From: Roseateles sp. YR242
GTDB lineage: Bacteria; Pseudomonadota; Gammaproteobacteria; Burkholderiales; Burkholderiaceae_C
Length of the DNA: 64,000 nucleotides
Reading direction: 5' to 3'
NCBI RefSeq assembly: GCF_900109745.1
Contig: NZ_FOAV01000014.1
Coordinates: forward strand, 62,001 to 126,000
Numbering within the stretch: the first letter of the stretch is position 1; each line of letters opens with the position of its first letter. Below, one piece after another: positions 27,010 through 36,609 of this stretch. The notes under the pieces are model-generated. The model had not been told where the DNA came from. It saw only the letters and a program-made list of their open reading frames with translations, and ran no database searches. A program made the position numbers and the translations under genes.

Positions 27010-27225
27010 TGGCCACCTGTTGGCCGGTATCCGGGCTGGTGGCGCGATGCCTGCGTCCTTCCCAGTGCGAAGCACCAGTGGACATGAGTACAGGCAATGC
27101 CGTGTGCCGACCCTTTGACTGATCGGCGGGCCGGCGGCCACTTACCGTTGCGGGGACAGCTCAGGTTGGACGACGTTTCGTGGAAACGACGGCTCCCTGA
27201 TTCCCGTTTAACTGCACAGGCGCAA
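27010..27225 (-). ncRNA. Cobalamin (adenosylcobalamin) riboswitch
   Basis: On the minus strand, in the btuB leader, the conserved core is easily read. It has an upstream element ending GGGAATCAGGG (27193-27206), the B12 box GCTGTCCCCGCAACGGTAAG (27141-27160), a middle CCACTGGTGCTTCGCACTGGG arm (about 27060-27085) and the 3' CCCGGATACCGGCC element (27022-27036). Spacing and order are those of the class I cobalamin riboswitch. The 3' end lies about 75 bases before the btuB start, compatible with control of termination or ribosome access. A TAGAAT -10-like hexamer on the minus strand at 27252-27257 is a candidate promoter. Confidence 0.93.
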
Positions 27226-27325
27226 TGCCTGCACGAGCACCAACGGGGCGGATTCTAGCCGCCGGGCTTCCCGGACTCATGGACCGTAGCCGGAATGTTG
27301 TTCCATCGCAAAGAGGGGCGACGGT

Positions 27326-27943
27326 TCAAGGGACGCTCGCCGCCTTGGAGGGCTGGGCCGCCTTGGTGCTCTTCGGAGTCTTTGGTGGGCTCTTGGATGG
27401 GGACTTGGGTGGAGGTTGGGGCGGATTCTTGGGCGGCCGGGGCTTGGGCGCTGCTATCGGCCGTGAAGCGGGCCGGGACTTGGGCTTGGGTGCGATTGAG
27501 CCGCCAAGGGTGGCCGCACCCTGTCCGCGCTGGGCTTGCGCTTGTTCGCGTCGGCGTTGCAGCGCGTCCAGCTCACGGGCCTCTTGCGCCGCACGTTGCC
27601 TGGCCGCCTGCAACTGGTCGGGCGAGACCTTGTCTTCAGGTAGCTCTGCCGCCTGGCCGCCGGCTCCGGGTGGGCAGGGGGTGTCGCGCAAGTCCTGGCC
27701 CTTCGGACCGCAGCGGTAGTAGATGGCGGCGACCTTCAAGTCGATCGAGGCGCTGCCCTTGGTGGGTGGGGGCGCCGATGTCGCCCCACCGCCCTGACCG
27801 GCTCCAGGCGTTGCCGGTGCCGGTGCGGTGGCCTGTGCCTGTGCTTGAAGCTGAGCCTGAGCCTGAGCCGTGCTCGCTCCTGGTGCCTGCAGCGCAGCAG
27901 TCAACAGAAGCGCGGTGACCAGGAAGGGGAGGGTGGGCTTCAT
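27326..27943 (-). CDS. Exported hypothetical protein with Lys/Pro-rich tail (DUF4124-like)
   Basis: This 205-residue protein has a signal peptide (about residues 1-28) and an Ala/Gln/Pro-rich spacer. A short region, AAIYYRCGPKGQDLRDTPC, resembles the DUF4124 pattern with two Cys and a trailing proline. A Gln/Ala/Arg-rich coiled-coil-like stretch follows, then a strongly basic Lys/Pro/Ser tail of about 50 residues. It follows pth by 47 bases and may be co-transcribed. The tail resembles alanine-lysine-proline repeats of nucleoid- or envelope-binding proteins. No function can be assigned. Confidence 0.7.
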   Translation of the reverse strand: MKPTLPFLVTALLLTAALQAPGASTAQAQAQLQAQAQATAPAPATPGAGQGGGATSAPPPTKGSASIDLKVAAIYYRCGPKGQDLRDTPCPPGAGGQAAELPEDKVSPDQLQAARQRAAQEARELDALQRRREQAQAQRGQGAATLGGSIAPKPKSRPASRPIAAPKPRPPKNPPQPPPKSPSKSPPKTPKSTKAAQPSKAASVP

Positions 27944-27990
27944 GGTCGTGCTTCGTGCGCGGTGGCTTGGGCGGTGAGACAACAGTCCGG

Positions 27991-28884
27991 CTACGTGCCG
28001 GTGCTGCTGTCCTTGTTGGCCTCGTCTGCGTTCTTCGCTGGCTGCGTAGACGACGAAGTCGACGTGGACGACTGCAGGGCGGACCTCAGCGCTGACTGCA
28101 TGGCGGACAGCGTGGCCCCCGCCTTGGCACTCGACGCCTTGGCAGCGGGCAGGGCTGGCGACGGCATGGCAGGCGATGCCGCTACGTTTGATGCCGGTGA
28201 GGCGGCAGAAGTCGCAGTGGCCGCATTGGAGCGGCCGGCTGCCGGCGAGGCCGCATCAGGCTCGCCAGGCTTTGGGGGCTCCTGCCGTGGCGGCTTCGGC
28301 CGTGGCGGCTTGGCGTGAATCTTGGTCAGCGCCTTGGACAGGTCACCCTGCAGCATCTGCGGCACGGCGTCCATGGACTTGCCGATGCAGTCCTCGATGA
28401 GCTGTCGTTCCGCCAGCGGCGGCTTGCGCAGCACATAGTTGGCCACCTCTGCCTTGTGGCCCGGATGGCCGATGCCCAGGCGCAGCCGCCAGAAGTCCGC
28501 CGACCCCAGCTGGGCCTGCATGTCCTTCAGGCCGTTGTGGCCGCCATTGCCACCCCCCTGTTTGAACTTCATCTCGCCCGGGGCGATGTCCAGCTCATCA
28601 TGGATGGCCAGGATCTCCTCCGGGGCGATCTTGAAGAAGCGCGCCAGCGCCGCGACCGACTTGCCCGAGAGGTTCATGTAGGTCATGGGCTGCAGCAGCC
28701 AGATCGGGCCCGACGTGCCGGGGGCGTTGTTCACCCGGGCGACCAGGCCGTGGTAGTTGCGATCCACCTGCAGCGTGGCGCCCAGGCCGCGTGCGAAGGC
28801 GTCAATCCACCAGAACCCGGCGTTGTGGCGGGTGTCTTCGTATTCGGTGCCGGGGTTGCCCAGGCCAACAAAGAGTCGAATCAT
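27991..28884 (-). CDS. pth: Peptidyl-tRNA hydrolase with long C-terminal extension
   Basis: Pth hydrolyses peptidyl-tRNA released by stalled ribosomes. The catalytic core occupies residues 1 to about 195: [20 protein letters not shown] with the catalytic His, [31 protein letters not shown] with the catalytic Asp, and HNGLKDM. About 100 extra residues rich in Ala, Ser, Pro and Lys follow, with no clear domain. Bacterial Pth is usually 185-210 residues, so the extension is unusual. It may be disordered, or its true end may need checking. The rplY-pth order is conserved in betaproteobacteria. Confidence 0.93.
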   Translation of the reverse strand: MIRLFVGLGNPGTEYEDTRHNAGFWWIDAFARGLGATLQVDRNYHGLVARVNNAPGTSGPIWLLQPMTYMNLSGKSVAALARFFKIAPEEILAIHDELDIAPGEMKFKQGGGNGGHNGLKDMQAQLGSADFWRLRLGIGHPGHKAEVANYVLRKPPLAERQLIEDCIGKSMDAVPQMLQGDLSKALTKIHAKPPRPKPPRQEPPKPGEPDAASPAAGRSNAATATSAASPASNVAASPAMPSPALPAAKASSAKAGATLSAMQSALRSALQSSTSTSSSTQPAKNADEANKDSSTGT

Positions 28885-28916
28885 GGAGCGGATTATCGAG
28901 TGCGGCGGCCATGAAA

Positions 28917-28939
28917 AAGGCCCCGCAGAGCGGGGCCTT
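28917..28939 (-). terminator. Rho-independent terminator after rplY
   Basis: On the minus strand AAGGCCCCGC pairs with GCGGGGCCTT around a three-base loop, and the stem runs into a T-tract (TTTTT at the pth-proximal side). It lies 41 bases after the rplY stop and 30 bases before the pth start, so pth probably depends on read-through or its own promoter. Confidence 0.85.
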
Positions 28940-28980
28940 CATGGCAGACCTTCGGGGGACCGAAGGCAGCGGGAAGAAGA

Positions 28981-29595
28981 TTACTTCTTCTTTTTCTTGG
29001 CGTCCGGAGCCGGGGCAGCAGCCACCACGATCTCTTCCACCAGCGGGGGCACCGGGGTGGCGATCACGGGGTTCGGCTTGCCGTGGGTGACGACCTTGAT
29101 GTGGTCAGCCAGCTTCAGGTCGTTCACGTGGATCGAGTGACCCATGGTCAGGCCGCTCAGGTCCACTTCGATGAACTCGGGCAGCTGTTGAGCCAGGCAG
29201 GTGATTTCGATCTCGGTCACCACGTGGTTCACGGAGCCCTTGTCAGTCTTCACGGCCGGCGATTCGGCTTCACCCACGAAGTGCAGCGGCACCTTCTTGG
29301 TGATCTTGGTGGTGGCGTCCACGCGCTGGAAGTCCACGTGCAGCACTTGCTGCTTGTACGGGTGCATCTGGTAGGCGCGCAGCAGCACCTTGGTGGTGGC
29401 ACCGGCCAGTTCCATGTCCAGCAGGGAGCTGTGGAAAGCTTCCTTCTTCAGGGCGTGGTACAGCGCGTTGTGGTCCAGCTCGATGACAGAGGGTTCACCA
29501 GCACCGTAAACGATACCGGGCACCTTGCCAGCGTGGCGCAGGCGGCGGCTCGCTCCGGTCCCCTGCAGCTTGCGCTCAAAAGCGACGAATTTCAT
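28981..29595 (-). CDS. rplY: Ribosomal protein bL25, long (CTC/TL5) form
   Basis: bL25 binds 5S rRNA in the large ribosomal subunit. The 204-residue form has the N-terminal L25 domain ([30 protein letters not shown]) and the C-terminal beta domain of the CTC type, ending in a lysine run KKKKK. The ATG at 29595 has GGAG upstream and gives the usual MKFVAFER start. It lies downstream of prs, a common pairing in Proteobacteria. A strong terminator follows. Confidence 0.95.
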   Translation of the reverse strand: MKFVAFERKLQGTGASRRLRHAGKVPGIVYGAGEPSVIELDHNALYHALKKEAFHSSLLDMELAGATTKVLLRAYQMHPYKQQVLHVDFQRVDATTKITKKVPLHFVGEAESPAVKTDKGSVNHVVTEIEITCLAQQLPEFIEVDLSGLTMGHSIHVNDLKLADHIKVVTHGKPNPVIATPVPPLVEEIVVAAAPAPDAKKKKK

Positions 29596-29712
29596 AGTTG
29601 ACTCCAATGTGACGGAACACCCCCATGGTGTCCCGGTTGAAGGCCCCCGCGACCAGGCAGCCTTCGTGATCGATGGCCGCCTTGCGGGCAGCCATCAGAA
29701 ACCTTGTACGGG

Positions 29713-30675
29713 TCAGAAGTTGTTGTTCTGTTCGGAGAACAGCGAGGTCACCGACTCACCGTCCGAGATACGGCGGATGGTTTCGGCGAACAGGAAAGCA
29801 ACAGACAGCTGACGGATCTTGCCGCAGGCCTTGGCGGCCTCCGACAGGGGAATGGTGTTGCTGATCACCACTTCGTCCAGCTGCGAGTTCGAGATGCGCT
29901 CGATGGCCGGGCCGGACAGGATGGGGTGGGTGCAATAAGCGAAGACGCGCTTGGCGCCGCGGTCCTTCAGGACTTCCGCGGCCTTCACCAACGTGCCGGC
30001 GGTGTCGATCATGTCGTCCATGATCACGCAGTTGCGGCCGTCGATCTCACCGATGACGTGCATCACCTCGGAGACATTGGCGGCAGGGCGGCGCTTGTCG
30101 ATGATGGCCAGGTCGCAACCGAGCTGCTTGGCCAGCGCACGGGCGCGGACCACACCGCCCACGTCCGGGCTGACGACCACCAGGTTTTCGTAATTGCGGG
30201 CCTTCAGGTCGGACAGCAACACCGGCGAGGCGTAGATGTTGTCCACCGGGATGTCGAAGAAGCCCTGGATCTGGTCCGCGTGGAGGTCCATCGTGAGCAC
30301 GCGCTCGACGCCGACGGTTTCCAGCAGGTTGGCCACGACCTTGGCCGAGATGGGCACCCGGGTGCTGCGCGGGCGGCGGTCCTGACGGGCGTAACCGTAG
30401 TAGGGGATCACCGCGGTGATGCGGCGTGCGCTGGCACGCTTGAGCGCATCGACCATGATGAGCAGTTCCATCACGTTTTCGTTGGTCGGCGCGCAGGTCG
30501 GCTGGATCACGAACACGTCGCGGGCGCGAACGTTCTGTTGGATCTCGACAGTCACCTCACCGTCGGAAAAACGGCCAACCACAGCTTTACCGAGCTCGAG
30601 GCCCAGGTGGGTAGCGATTTCTTTGGAGAGGGACGGGTTAGCGTTACCCGTGAAGAGGACGGTATTGAGCAGCAC
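29713..30675 (-). CDS. prs: Ribose-phosphate pyrophosphokinase
   Basis: Prs makes PRPP from ribose 5-phosphate and ATP for purine, pyrimidine, His and NAD synthesis. The 320 residues carry [15 protein letters not shown] at the start, [12 protein letters not shown], the ATP/flexible-loop region [39 protein letters not shown] and the PRPP-binding motif [14 protein letters not shown]. No in-frame ATG precedes; the start is GTG at 30675. tRNA-Gln lies just upstream on the same strand. Confidence 0.96.
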   Translation of the reverse strand: MLLNTVLFTGNANPSLSKEIATHLGLELGKAVVGRFSDGEVTVEIQQNVRARDVFVIQPTCAPTNENVMELLIMVDALKRASARRITAVIPYYGYARQDRRPRSTRVPISAKVVANLLETVGVERVLTMDLHADQIQGFFDIPVDNIYASPVLLSDLKARNYENLVVVSPDVGGVVRARALAKQLGCDLAIIDKRRPAANVSEVMHVIGEIDGRNCVIMDDMIDTAGTLVKAAEVLKDRGAKRVFAYCTHPILSGPAIERISNSQLDEVVISNTIPLSEAAKACGKIRQLSVAFLFAETIRRISDGESVTSLFSEQNNNF

Positions 30676-30743
30676 AGCGGGCCATCCAAAAATTTATGGC
30701 CCGGTGGCCAACCCAGCGGGTCCCGGATTGAAACTAAGAAATT

Positions 30744-30820
30744 TGGCAGGGGAGGAAGGACTCGAACCCTCGCATGTCGGAATCAAAATCCGATGCCTTA
30801 ACCAACTTGGCGACTCCCCT
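30744..30820 (-). tRNA. tRNA-Gln (anticodon TTG)
   Basis: On the minus strand a 77-base tRNA including encoded CCA is visible. The acceptor is AGGGGAG/CTCCCCT, the D arm contains GTCGCCAAGTTGGTTAAGGC, the anticodon loop TTTTGAT carries TTG, and the T arm GAGGG-TTCGAGT-CCTTC has one mismatch at most. It sits between ispE and prs, as in many betaproteobacteria. Confidence 0.95.
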
Positions 30821-30860
30821 ACACAGGACATTGTGCGTGGCACAACACCCTTTAACCTTT

Positions 30861-32009
30861 TCAGTCTTCAGCCCAACCGTATAACGGGTGAACCTCAAGA
30901 CTGCGACACATTCTACCAGCCCATTTCGGAGGTAAATCAAACAGCAAACTATTATTTAGTAAGCCATCTGCTTTTGCTTCCGATGTCGCCTTGGAATTAC
31001 TTCCCAGGCTGATATCTGCATCATTCAGTACTACATTCTTCACTGCCACATTCGCAGCAGCTTCCTGCTGCGAAGCCGGGAGTATAGCAAATACTGCGCT
31101 GCCTGAACCCGTCATTCGACTATTGCCGTAGCGAGTTTGCAACCAGTGCAATGCTTCCGAAACTTCCTGGCTGGCTGCTTCCGCTGGAGGTTGCAGATCA
31201 TTTCTGCCCCATCCCGAAATCAGCTGCCTGGTGAGTTTCTCCAGCATCGCTTCACGCATATTGTGCGCGTTGCCTGGAATCCCATCTTCAGCGTGCCCGG
31301 TATTCACTCCACAAACTTGCAATTCCGTTAGGAATTTGCCCTGATCTGTCAGGAATTTATCCTGACCGATTTTGTTTGCTTCGTGCCCGCCGTTCACTGC
31401 AGGAAAGCCCGCTACTATAGCCACGCTTTCTGACCTTTGCAACAGTGGGCTCGAAAAAATTTCCTTGGTGCCGATACTCACTGCCGGCTTCACCACCGCG
31501 AGGTTCAGGGGCGGCACCGGCAGCGCGTGAAGAATTTCACCAATGCCCTCCACAAACGCGTTGCGCCCGCCCACGAAGAAGGGCACGTCCGCCCCCAGTT
31601 TGAGTGCGATGGGCAGCAGCCGGGAGCGGGGCCAGTGCAGGCCCCACAGCCGGTTGAGCGCCAGCAGCGTGCTGCCGGCGTCCGACGAGCCGCCGCCCAT
31701 GCCGGCACCGGCGGGCAGGCGCTTCTCGATGTGGATATCCACGCCATGGCTGCAGCCGCTGGCGGTCTGCAGCGCCCGGGCCGCACGCAGGCACAGGTCG
31801 TCAGCAGGCAAGGCGTCGCCCTGGTCGTGGCGGTGCAGGGCGCCGTCGTTGCGACGCTCGAAGTGCAGCGTGTCCGCCCAGTCGATCAACACAAAAAGCG
31901 ACTGCAGCAGGTGATAGCCGTCCGGCCGCTTGCCCACCACATGCAGGAAGAGGTTGAGCTTGGCGGGCGCCGGGACATCGTAGAGGGCTTGTAGGGGACG
32001 GGCTTGCAT
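30861..32009 (-). CDS. ispE: 4-diphosphocytidyl-2-C-methyl-D-erythritol kinase with AT-rich insertions
   Basis: IspE phosphorylates CDP-methylerythritol in the MEP isoprenoid pathway. GHMP kinase motifs are intact: PAKLNLFLHVVGKRPDGYH, LPAGAGMGGGSSDAGST, KLGADVPFFVGG and MTGSGSAVFAIL. The protein is 382 residues instead of about 285. Roughly 55 extra residues lie after SIGTKEIFSSPLLQ (including a duplicated KFLT) and about 35 after the ATP-binding motif. The coding DNA from about 30,900 to 31,480 is visibly AT-richer (near half G+C) than the first half of the gene. The ATG at 32009 gives the normal N terminus. The frame is open throughout, so the gene is probably functional. Confidence 0.92.
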   Translation of the reverse strand: MQARPLQALYDVPAPAKLNLFLHVVGKRPDGYHLLQSLFVLIDWADTLHFERRNDGALHRHDQGDALPADDLCLRAARALQTASGCSHGVDIHIEKRLPAGAGMGGGSSDAGSTLLALNRLWGLHWPRSRLLPIALKLGADVPFFVGGRNAFVEGIGEILHALPVPPLNLAVVKPAVSIGTKEIFSSPLLQRSESVAIVAGFPAVNGGHEANKIGQDKFLTDQGKFLTELQVCGVNTGHAEDGIPGNAHNMREAMLEKLTRQLISGWGRNDLQPPAEAASQEVSEALHWLQTRYGNSRMTGSGSAVFAILPASQQEAAANVAVKNVVLNDADISLGSNSKATSEAKADGLLNNSLLFDLPPKWAGRMCRSLEVHPLYGWAED

Positions 32010-32071
32010 GAGGGAGCGTATGCCGAAGGGGCGGCATGGCTGCCCCGAAGCCGGCATTGTCAGGCCTGGAA

Positions 32072-32644
32072 CTACGGTGTTTCGTCGAGCTTCAGGCGCA
32101 AGGTGGCCAAGGGGTCGGAACCCTCGGGGTTGAGCCGCTGGGCGGTGATGAGGCCGTTCGGGAAGCGGCGCAGGTCCACCTGCCAGCCCAGCTGTTCAAA
32201 GCCCTGGTCGCCCATCGCGCGGTAGGGGGTCTTTGCCCAGGGGCGGCCTTTGAGCCAGTCGAACAGCGCCTGCACCGGCAAGGCCTCGCCCAACAATTCC
32301 TGCGTCAGCGCGTCCAGCGTCTCGTAGCTGCGTTCTTCATCAGGGGTGCGCACCGTGGCGCCACCGGGTTGCCAGGACACGCGGGCCACCAGGCTGCCCA
32401 TCGGCGTGCTCATTTCCAGACGGCCTTGCGCGGGGTCTCCCAGCAGTTCGAAGTTGGCGGTGACGTTCTGGCCGCGCGGCTGGCCGCCCGGGCCTGCCGG
32501 CACCACCAGGCCGATCCGGCCGGTGAGCCGGGGAGCATCGGACAAGGCGGCTGCTTCCTGCTCGGTCACCTTGGGCACGCTGTTGCAGCCGCTCAGCCAT
32601 AGCGCGGCGGCGGCTGCTGCCGCCAGGGTTGCACGCCGGCGCAT
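32072..32644 (-). CDS. lolB: Outer-membrane lipoprotein insertion factor LolB
   Basis: LolB receives lipoproteins from LolA and inserts them in the outer membrane. The 190-residue protein has a lipoprotein leader ending LWLSGC, SDAPRLTGRIGLVV as the first beta-strand region, ANFELLGDPAQGRLEMSTPMG and SYETLDALTQELLGEALPVQAL typical of the LolB fold. The ATG at 32644 overlaps the stop of the upstream TPR gene (ATGA). The lolB-ispE order is conserved. Confidence 0.9.
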   Translation of the reverse strand: MRRRATLAAAAAAALWLSGCNSVPKVTEQEAAALSDAPRLTGRIGLVVPAGPGGQPRGQNVTANFELLGDPAQGRLEMSTPMGSLVARVSWQPGGATVRTPDEERSYETLDALTQELLGEALPVQALFDWLKGRPWAKTPYRAMGDQGFEQLGWQVDLRRFPNGLITAQRLNPEGSDPLATLRLKLDETP

Positions 32645-34461
32645 CAGGGGCGCACCTGCAGGCGCTGCAGCGTGTTCTTGACGGCTTCGTTTTCCGGGTC
32701 GCGTTTGATGGCGTCTGCAAAGATGCGCCGCGCCTCGTCCTTCTGGCCGCCGGCCCACAGTACTTCGCCCAGATGGGCAGCGATCTCCGGGTCCGGGCGG
32801 GAGCTGTAAGCCTGGCGCAGCAGGCGTTCGGCTTCACCCATGCGGCCCAGGCGGTATTCCACCCAGCCCATGCTGTCCACGATGAAGGGCTCGCCCGGTG
32901 CGAAGGTCAGGGCCTTGGAGATCAGGTCTCGCGCCTCTTCCAGCCGCTCATTGCGGTCCGCCAGGGCGTAGCCCAGTGCGTTGTAGGCGTGATAGTGCTG
33001 CGGCTTGATCTGGATGACCTTCTGCAGCAGCGCTTCCATTTCCTTCATCTTGCCGAGCTTCTCGGCCATCATGGACTGCTCGTAGAGCAGGTCCGGCTCT
33101 TCACCATTGGCGGCCACGGCCTGGCCGAGTACGTCATAGGCCGCCTGCCACTGCCGGTTTTCACGCAATAGCTGGGACTCGGCCATGACCTTGGCGCGGC
33201 GTTCCTGTTCCTGGTCGGCGGGAAGGGCCTGCAGCAGCTTGCGGCCCTGCTCCAGCTTGCCCTGGCGCGCCAGCAGCGAGGCCCGGCGGTAGGCGATGTC
33301 GATATTGCCGGGCGCGGCGTCGATCTGGCTGAGGCGGGTGTCGGCGGACTTCAGGTCGCCGCGCATCTCCGCTGCCTGGGCCAGCAACAGCAAGCCTTGC
33401 TGGCGCGCTTCGCGCTCGCCCAGTTCCAGGCGTTCGCGCTGCGCCGGTTGCTCGTCCAGCAGGCGCATGTAGCGCTGAAGGGCGTTCTCGGCGGCGTCCG
33501 GGTGTTGCAGATCCAGTTCCAGAGAGCCCAGCGCCAGCCATGAGGTCAGGTTCTCCGGCGCGTCCTTCGTCAGCACGCGGAATTCACGTGCTGCATCGGC
33601 CGGGCGCTGCGCACGGGCCAGCGCTCGGGCGTAGGCCTGGCGCAGTGACTGCTTGTCCGGATGGGCTTGCAGCTCGGCGGTGACCAGCGCCTCGGCCTCG
33701 GGGCGCTGCGGCAACAGCTCCAGCGCCATCAGCAGGGGCTCGTCCCGTTCCGGGAAATCCTTGGCGGCGGCACGCACATGGACCAGTGCGGTTTCCGCAT
33801 TGCCGGCCATCTGGGCCAGGCGCGCCAGCACCATCAAGGACACAAAACGCGTTTCCGGCCGGGCTGCCGTTTCGCGCAGCAGCGGCTCCAGCGCTTCCTG
33901 GACTTTCTTGGGCTCCGGGCTGCGAGCGAACAGTGACGGGATGCCGGCCAGCAGGTTGGCCCGCGCATCGGGTGCATTCATGCCCAACAGGGCGCGCAGC
34001 GGCGGTGCGACTTCCGCCGGGCGGTTCAACAGCGCCAGCAGCTGGATCAGCGTGCGATGCGCTTCCTGGGAGGTGGGCAGGGTGTCCCGCCAGGCGCGTG
34101 CCGCGATGACGGCCCGGTCTCCCGAGCGCGCCTGCAGCGCAATGGCCACGACGCGGCGGAACAGTTCTTCGTCCTCGGCGCGGCGGGCGGCATCCAGCAG
34201 CACCTGGAAGGCGCCTTCGGGCTCGTTGTTCTGCAGGGCCATCTCGCCGATCAGCAACTGGTAGAACATCGGCGCGTCGAGGTCCGAGTTCGAGATGGGT
34301 TCGGGTGCCGAAGCGGCCGAAGCTGCCGCCGGGGGGGCGGAGGCAGCCGCCGGTGGCGCCGAGGCGGCCGGTGCCGCGGGTTGGACGGACTGGGCGTGGG
34401 CAGCGCAGCTCAGGGCGAGGGCAGCGGGGATCCACCAGGGGTGGCGCACGGAGGCGGGCAT
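32644..34461 (-). CDS. Exported tetratricopeptide-repeat protein
   Basis: This 605-residue protein has a signal peptide (to about residue 22, SCAAHAQ), a Pro/Ala spacer containing a repeated PPAAASA unit, and TPR-like helical repeats over most of its length, for example [21 protein letters not shown] and [20 protein letters not shown] near the C terminus. Such proteins upstream of lolB are conserved in betaproteobacteria and are thought to act as envelope assembly scaffolds; the exact role is not known. The ATG at 34461 begins the signal peptide. It is divergent from mutM. Confidence 0.88.
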   Translation of the reverse strand: MPASVRHPWWIPAALALSCAAHAQSVQPAAPAASAPPAAASAPPAAASAASAPEPISNSDLDAPMFYQLLIGEMALQNNEPEGAFQVLLDAARRAEDEELFRRVVAIALQARSGDRAVIAARAWRDTLPTSQEAHRTLIQLLALLNRPAEVAPPLRALLGMNAPDARANLLAGIPSLFARSPEPKKVQEALEPLLRETAARPETRFVSLMVLARLAQMAGNAETALVHVRAAAKDFPERDEPLLMALELLPQRPEAEALVTAELQAHPDKQSLRQAYARALARAQRPADAAREFRVLTKDAPENLTSWLALGSLELDLQHPDAAENALQRYMRLLDEQPAQRERLELGEREARQQGLLLLAQAAEMRGDLKSADTRLSQIDAAPGNIDIAYRRASLLARQGKLEQGRKLLQALPADQEQERRAKVMAESQLLRENRQWQAAYDVLGQAVAANGEEPDLLYEQSMMAEKLGKMKEMEALLQKVIQIKPQHYHAYNALGYALADRNERLEEARDLISKALTFAPGEPFIVDSMGWVEYRLGRMGEAERLLRQAYSSRPDPEIAAHLGEVLWAGGQKDEARRIFADAIKRDPENEAVKNTLQRLQVRP

Positions 34462-34569
34462 GAGAAAACTCCTGAACTGACTGACGCGAATGAGGCAAGG
34501 GAGGCGCCAACCCATTCTATGGAACCTGTGCGCGACTCCTGGGTAGTGCCCCACGCCTATCATTCAGCC

Positions 34570-35436
34570 ATGCCAGAGTTGCCAGAAGTTGAAGTTACAC
34601 GTCTGAGCTTTGCCTCAGCGATCGAAGGGTCTCGGGTGCTGGATGTGCGGCTGGGGAAACCGCTGCGCTGGCCCCTGGGGGTGGACACCGGGCGGCTGGT
34701 CGGCCGGCGTGTCGGGGCGGTGCAGCGGCGGGGCAAATACCTGTGGCTGCCGCTGCGTGCCGAAGGCCAGGCCATCGACATCCAGGATCCGGCCCGTCCG
34801 TTGCCAGCGGAAGGCGGCCTGCTGCTGCACCTGGGCATGTCCGGCTCGCTGGCCTTCCGGGCGCAGCCGCCAAGCGCGGGCCCGCACGACCATTTTGAAC
34901 TGGTCACCGACCGGGGCGTCTTGCGCCTGACCGACCCGCGCCGTTTTGGTGCGGTGGTCTGGTCCGAGGGCCTGGACGTGGCGCCAGCGGCGAAGTTGCT
35001 GGGTGGCATGGGGCTGGAACCATTTGATGAGGCGTTCAACGGCGCCCACCTGCACCGGGGGTTTCAGGGGCGGCGGGTGGCCATCAAGCAGGCCATATTG
35101 GCTGGTGATGTGGTGGTAGGCGCTGGCAATATTTACGCGTGTGAAGCGCTGTTCATGGCGGGCATTGACCCTCGCCTGCCGGCCGGCAAGATCAGCCGCC
35201 CGCGGGCCCAGCGGCTGGCGCAGGCGCTGACCCAGGTGCTGGGCGAGGCCCTGGAGGCCGGCGGCAGCACGCTGCGAGATTTCAAGGATGCCCACGGTGT
35301 AGCAGGCAGCTTCCAGATGCAGGCGCGGGTGTACGGCCGGGAGAAGGAGCCCTGCCGGGTGTGCGCCACACCGCTTCGGCGCATCGTGCAGGGGCAGCGG
35401 TCGACCTTCTTCTGCCCGGTCTGTCAGAAGCGTTGA
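34570..35436 (+). CDS. mutM: Formamidopyrimidine-DNA glycosylase (Fpg/MutM)
   Basis: MutM excises 8-oxoguanine and formamidopyrimidines and nicks the strand. The 288 residues begin with [11 protein letters not shown], which supplies the catalytic Pro and Glu. [21 protein letters not shown] with the helix-two-turn-helix, and the C-terminal zinc finger C-x2-C-x16-C-x2-C (CRVCATP to CPVCQKR) are all present. A conserved lysine lies in [10 protein letters not shown]. The ATG at 34570 is fixed by the need for Pro at position 2. mutY follows 75 bases later, giving a small oxidised-guanine repair group. Confidence 0.97.
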   Translation: MPELPEVEVTRLSFASAIEGSRVLDVRLGKPLRWPLGVDTGRLVGRRVGAVQRRGKYLWLPLRAEGQAIDIQDPARPLPAEGGLLLHLGMSGSLAFRAQPPSAGPHDHFELVTDRGVLRLTDPRRFGAVVWSEGLDVAPAAKLLGGMGLEPFDEAFNGAHLHRGFQGRRVAIKQAILAGDVVVGAGNIYACEALFMAGIDPRLPAGKISRPRAQRLAQALTQVLGEALEAGGSTLRDFKDAHGVAGSFQMQARVYGREKEPCRVCATPLRRIVQGQRSTFFCPVCQKR

Positions 35437-35511
35437 TCGAGAAGCGTTGATCGGCGGCCCGCTGCCTTCCTGCCACCGCACGGCAGCGCCCGCGCGATAC
35501 TCCTGCTCCTG

Positions 35512-36567
35512 ATGACCGACGACGACCTCCAATCCCGCGTGCATGCCCTGCGCGGCGACTTCGCGCCGCTGCTGCTGGCCTGGCAACGCCGTGACGGGCG
35601 CCACGACCTGCCCTGGCAGAACACCCAGGACCCCTATCGCGTCTGGCTCTCCGAGATCATGCTGCAGCAGACGCAGGTGGCCACGGTGCTGGGCTACTAC
35701 AAGCGTTTCCTGGAGCGCTTTCCGGATGTGGCCGCCCTGGCCGCTGCGCCACAGGACGAGGTGATGGCCGCCTGGGCCGGGCTGGGTTATTACAGCCGCG
35801 CCCGCAACCTGCACCGCTGTGCCCAGACCGTGATGGAGCGCCACGGCGGCGCCTTCCCACGAACGGCCGTTGAGCTGGCCGAGCTGCCCGGCATCGGCCG
35901 CTCCACGGCGGCGGCCATCTCTTCCTTCTGCTTTGGCGAGCGCGTGGCCATCCTGGATGGCAACGTCAAACGGGTGCTCAGTCGCCTGCTGGCCTTTGAC
36001 GGCGACCTGGCGCAGCAGGCGCAGGAAAAGCGCCTCTGGCGCCAGGCCGAGGCCCTGCTGCCGCTCTCTGAAGCCGACATGCCGGCCTACACCCAGGGCC
36101 TGATGGACCTGGGGGCCAGCCACTGCGCCTCCCGCCAGCCGCAATGCCTGTTGTGCCCGGTGGCCGGCCTGTGCCATGGCCGGGCGGAAGGCGACCCCGC
36201 CCGCTACCCGATCAAGACCCGCAAGCTCAAGCGCGGCCAGCGAGAAAACTGGTGGCTGTGGCTGGAACACGAAGGCCGCGTCTGGCTGCAGCAGCGGCCC
36301 AGCGAAGGCTTGTGGGGGGGCTTGTGGACCTTGCCCATGTTCGACAGTGAAGCCGCGCTGGACGCCCATAGCCGCTCCATGGGCGTGGCGGAACTGGAGC
36401 CGCTGCCCCGCGTGCAGCACGCCCTGACCCATCTGGACTGGGTGCTGCATCCCCGGCGCGGGATGCTGACCGGGCCGGTGGACAGCGCCACGCCTGGCCA
36501 CTGGGTGGCGCGGGAGCAACTCCCGCAATACGCGCTGCCCGCGCCGCTGAAAAAGTTGCTGGATTGA
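35512..36567 (+). CDS. mutY: Adenine DNA glycosylase MutY
   Basis: MutY removes adenine mispaired with 8-oxoguanine. The 351-residue protein has LPWQNTQDPYRVWLSEIMLQ with the catalytic Glu, the helix-hairpin-helix ELPGIGRSTAAAISSF, the catalytic Asp in AILDGNVKRVLSRL, and the 4Fe-4S site C-x6-C-x2-C-x5-C in SHCASRQPQCLLCPVAGLC. A C-terminal NUDIX-like domain (GLWGGLWTLPMF) recognises 8-oxoG. It follows mutM in the same direction. Confidence 0.96.
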   Translation: MTDDDLQSRVHALRGDFAPLLLAWQRRDGRHDLPWQNTQDPYRVWLSEIMLQQTQVATVLGYYKRFLERFPDVAALAAAPQDEVMAAWAGLGYYSRARNLHRCAQTVMERHGGAFPRTAVELAELPGIGRSTAAAISSFCFGERVAILDGNVKRVLSRLLAFDGDLAQQAQEKRLWRQAEALLPLSEADMPAYTQGLMDLGASHCASRQPQCLLCPVAGLCHGRAEGDPARYPIKTRKLKRGQRENWWLWLEHEGRVWLQQRPSEGLWGGLWTLPMFDSEAALDAHSRSMGVAELEPLPRVQHALTHLDWVLHPRRGMLTGPVDSATPGHWVAREQLPQYALPAPLKKLLD

Positions 36568-36609
36568 CCTGAGGCGCGAGTGCGCCGATCCCGCTATCCT
36601 CGCCCCACG

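Noticed and set aside
24977-27118. Open frame of about 700 codons on the + strand opposite btuB
   Set aside because: It is antisense to a clear BtuB gene and the riboswitch. Its product is Ala/Gly/Val-rich without motifs, as expected for shadow frames in GC-rich DNA.
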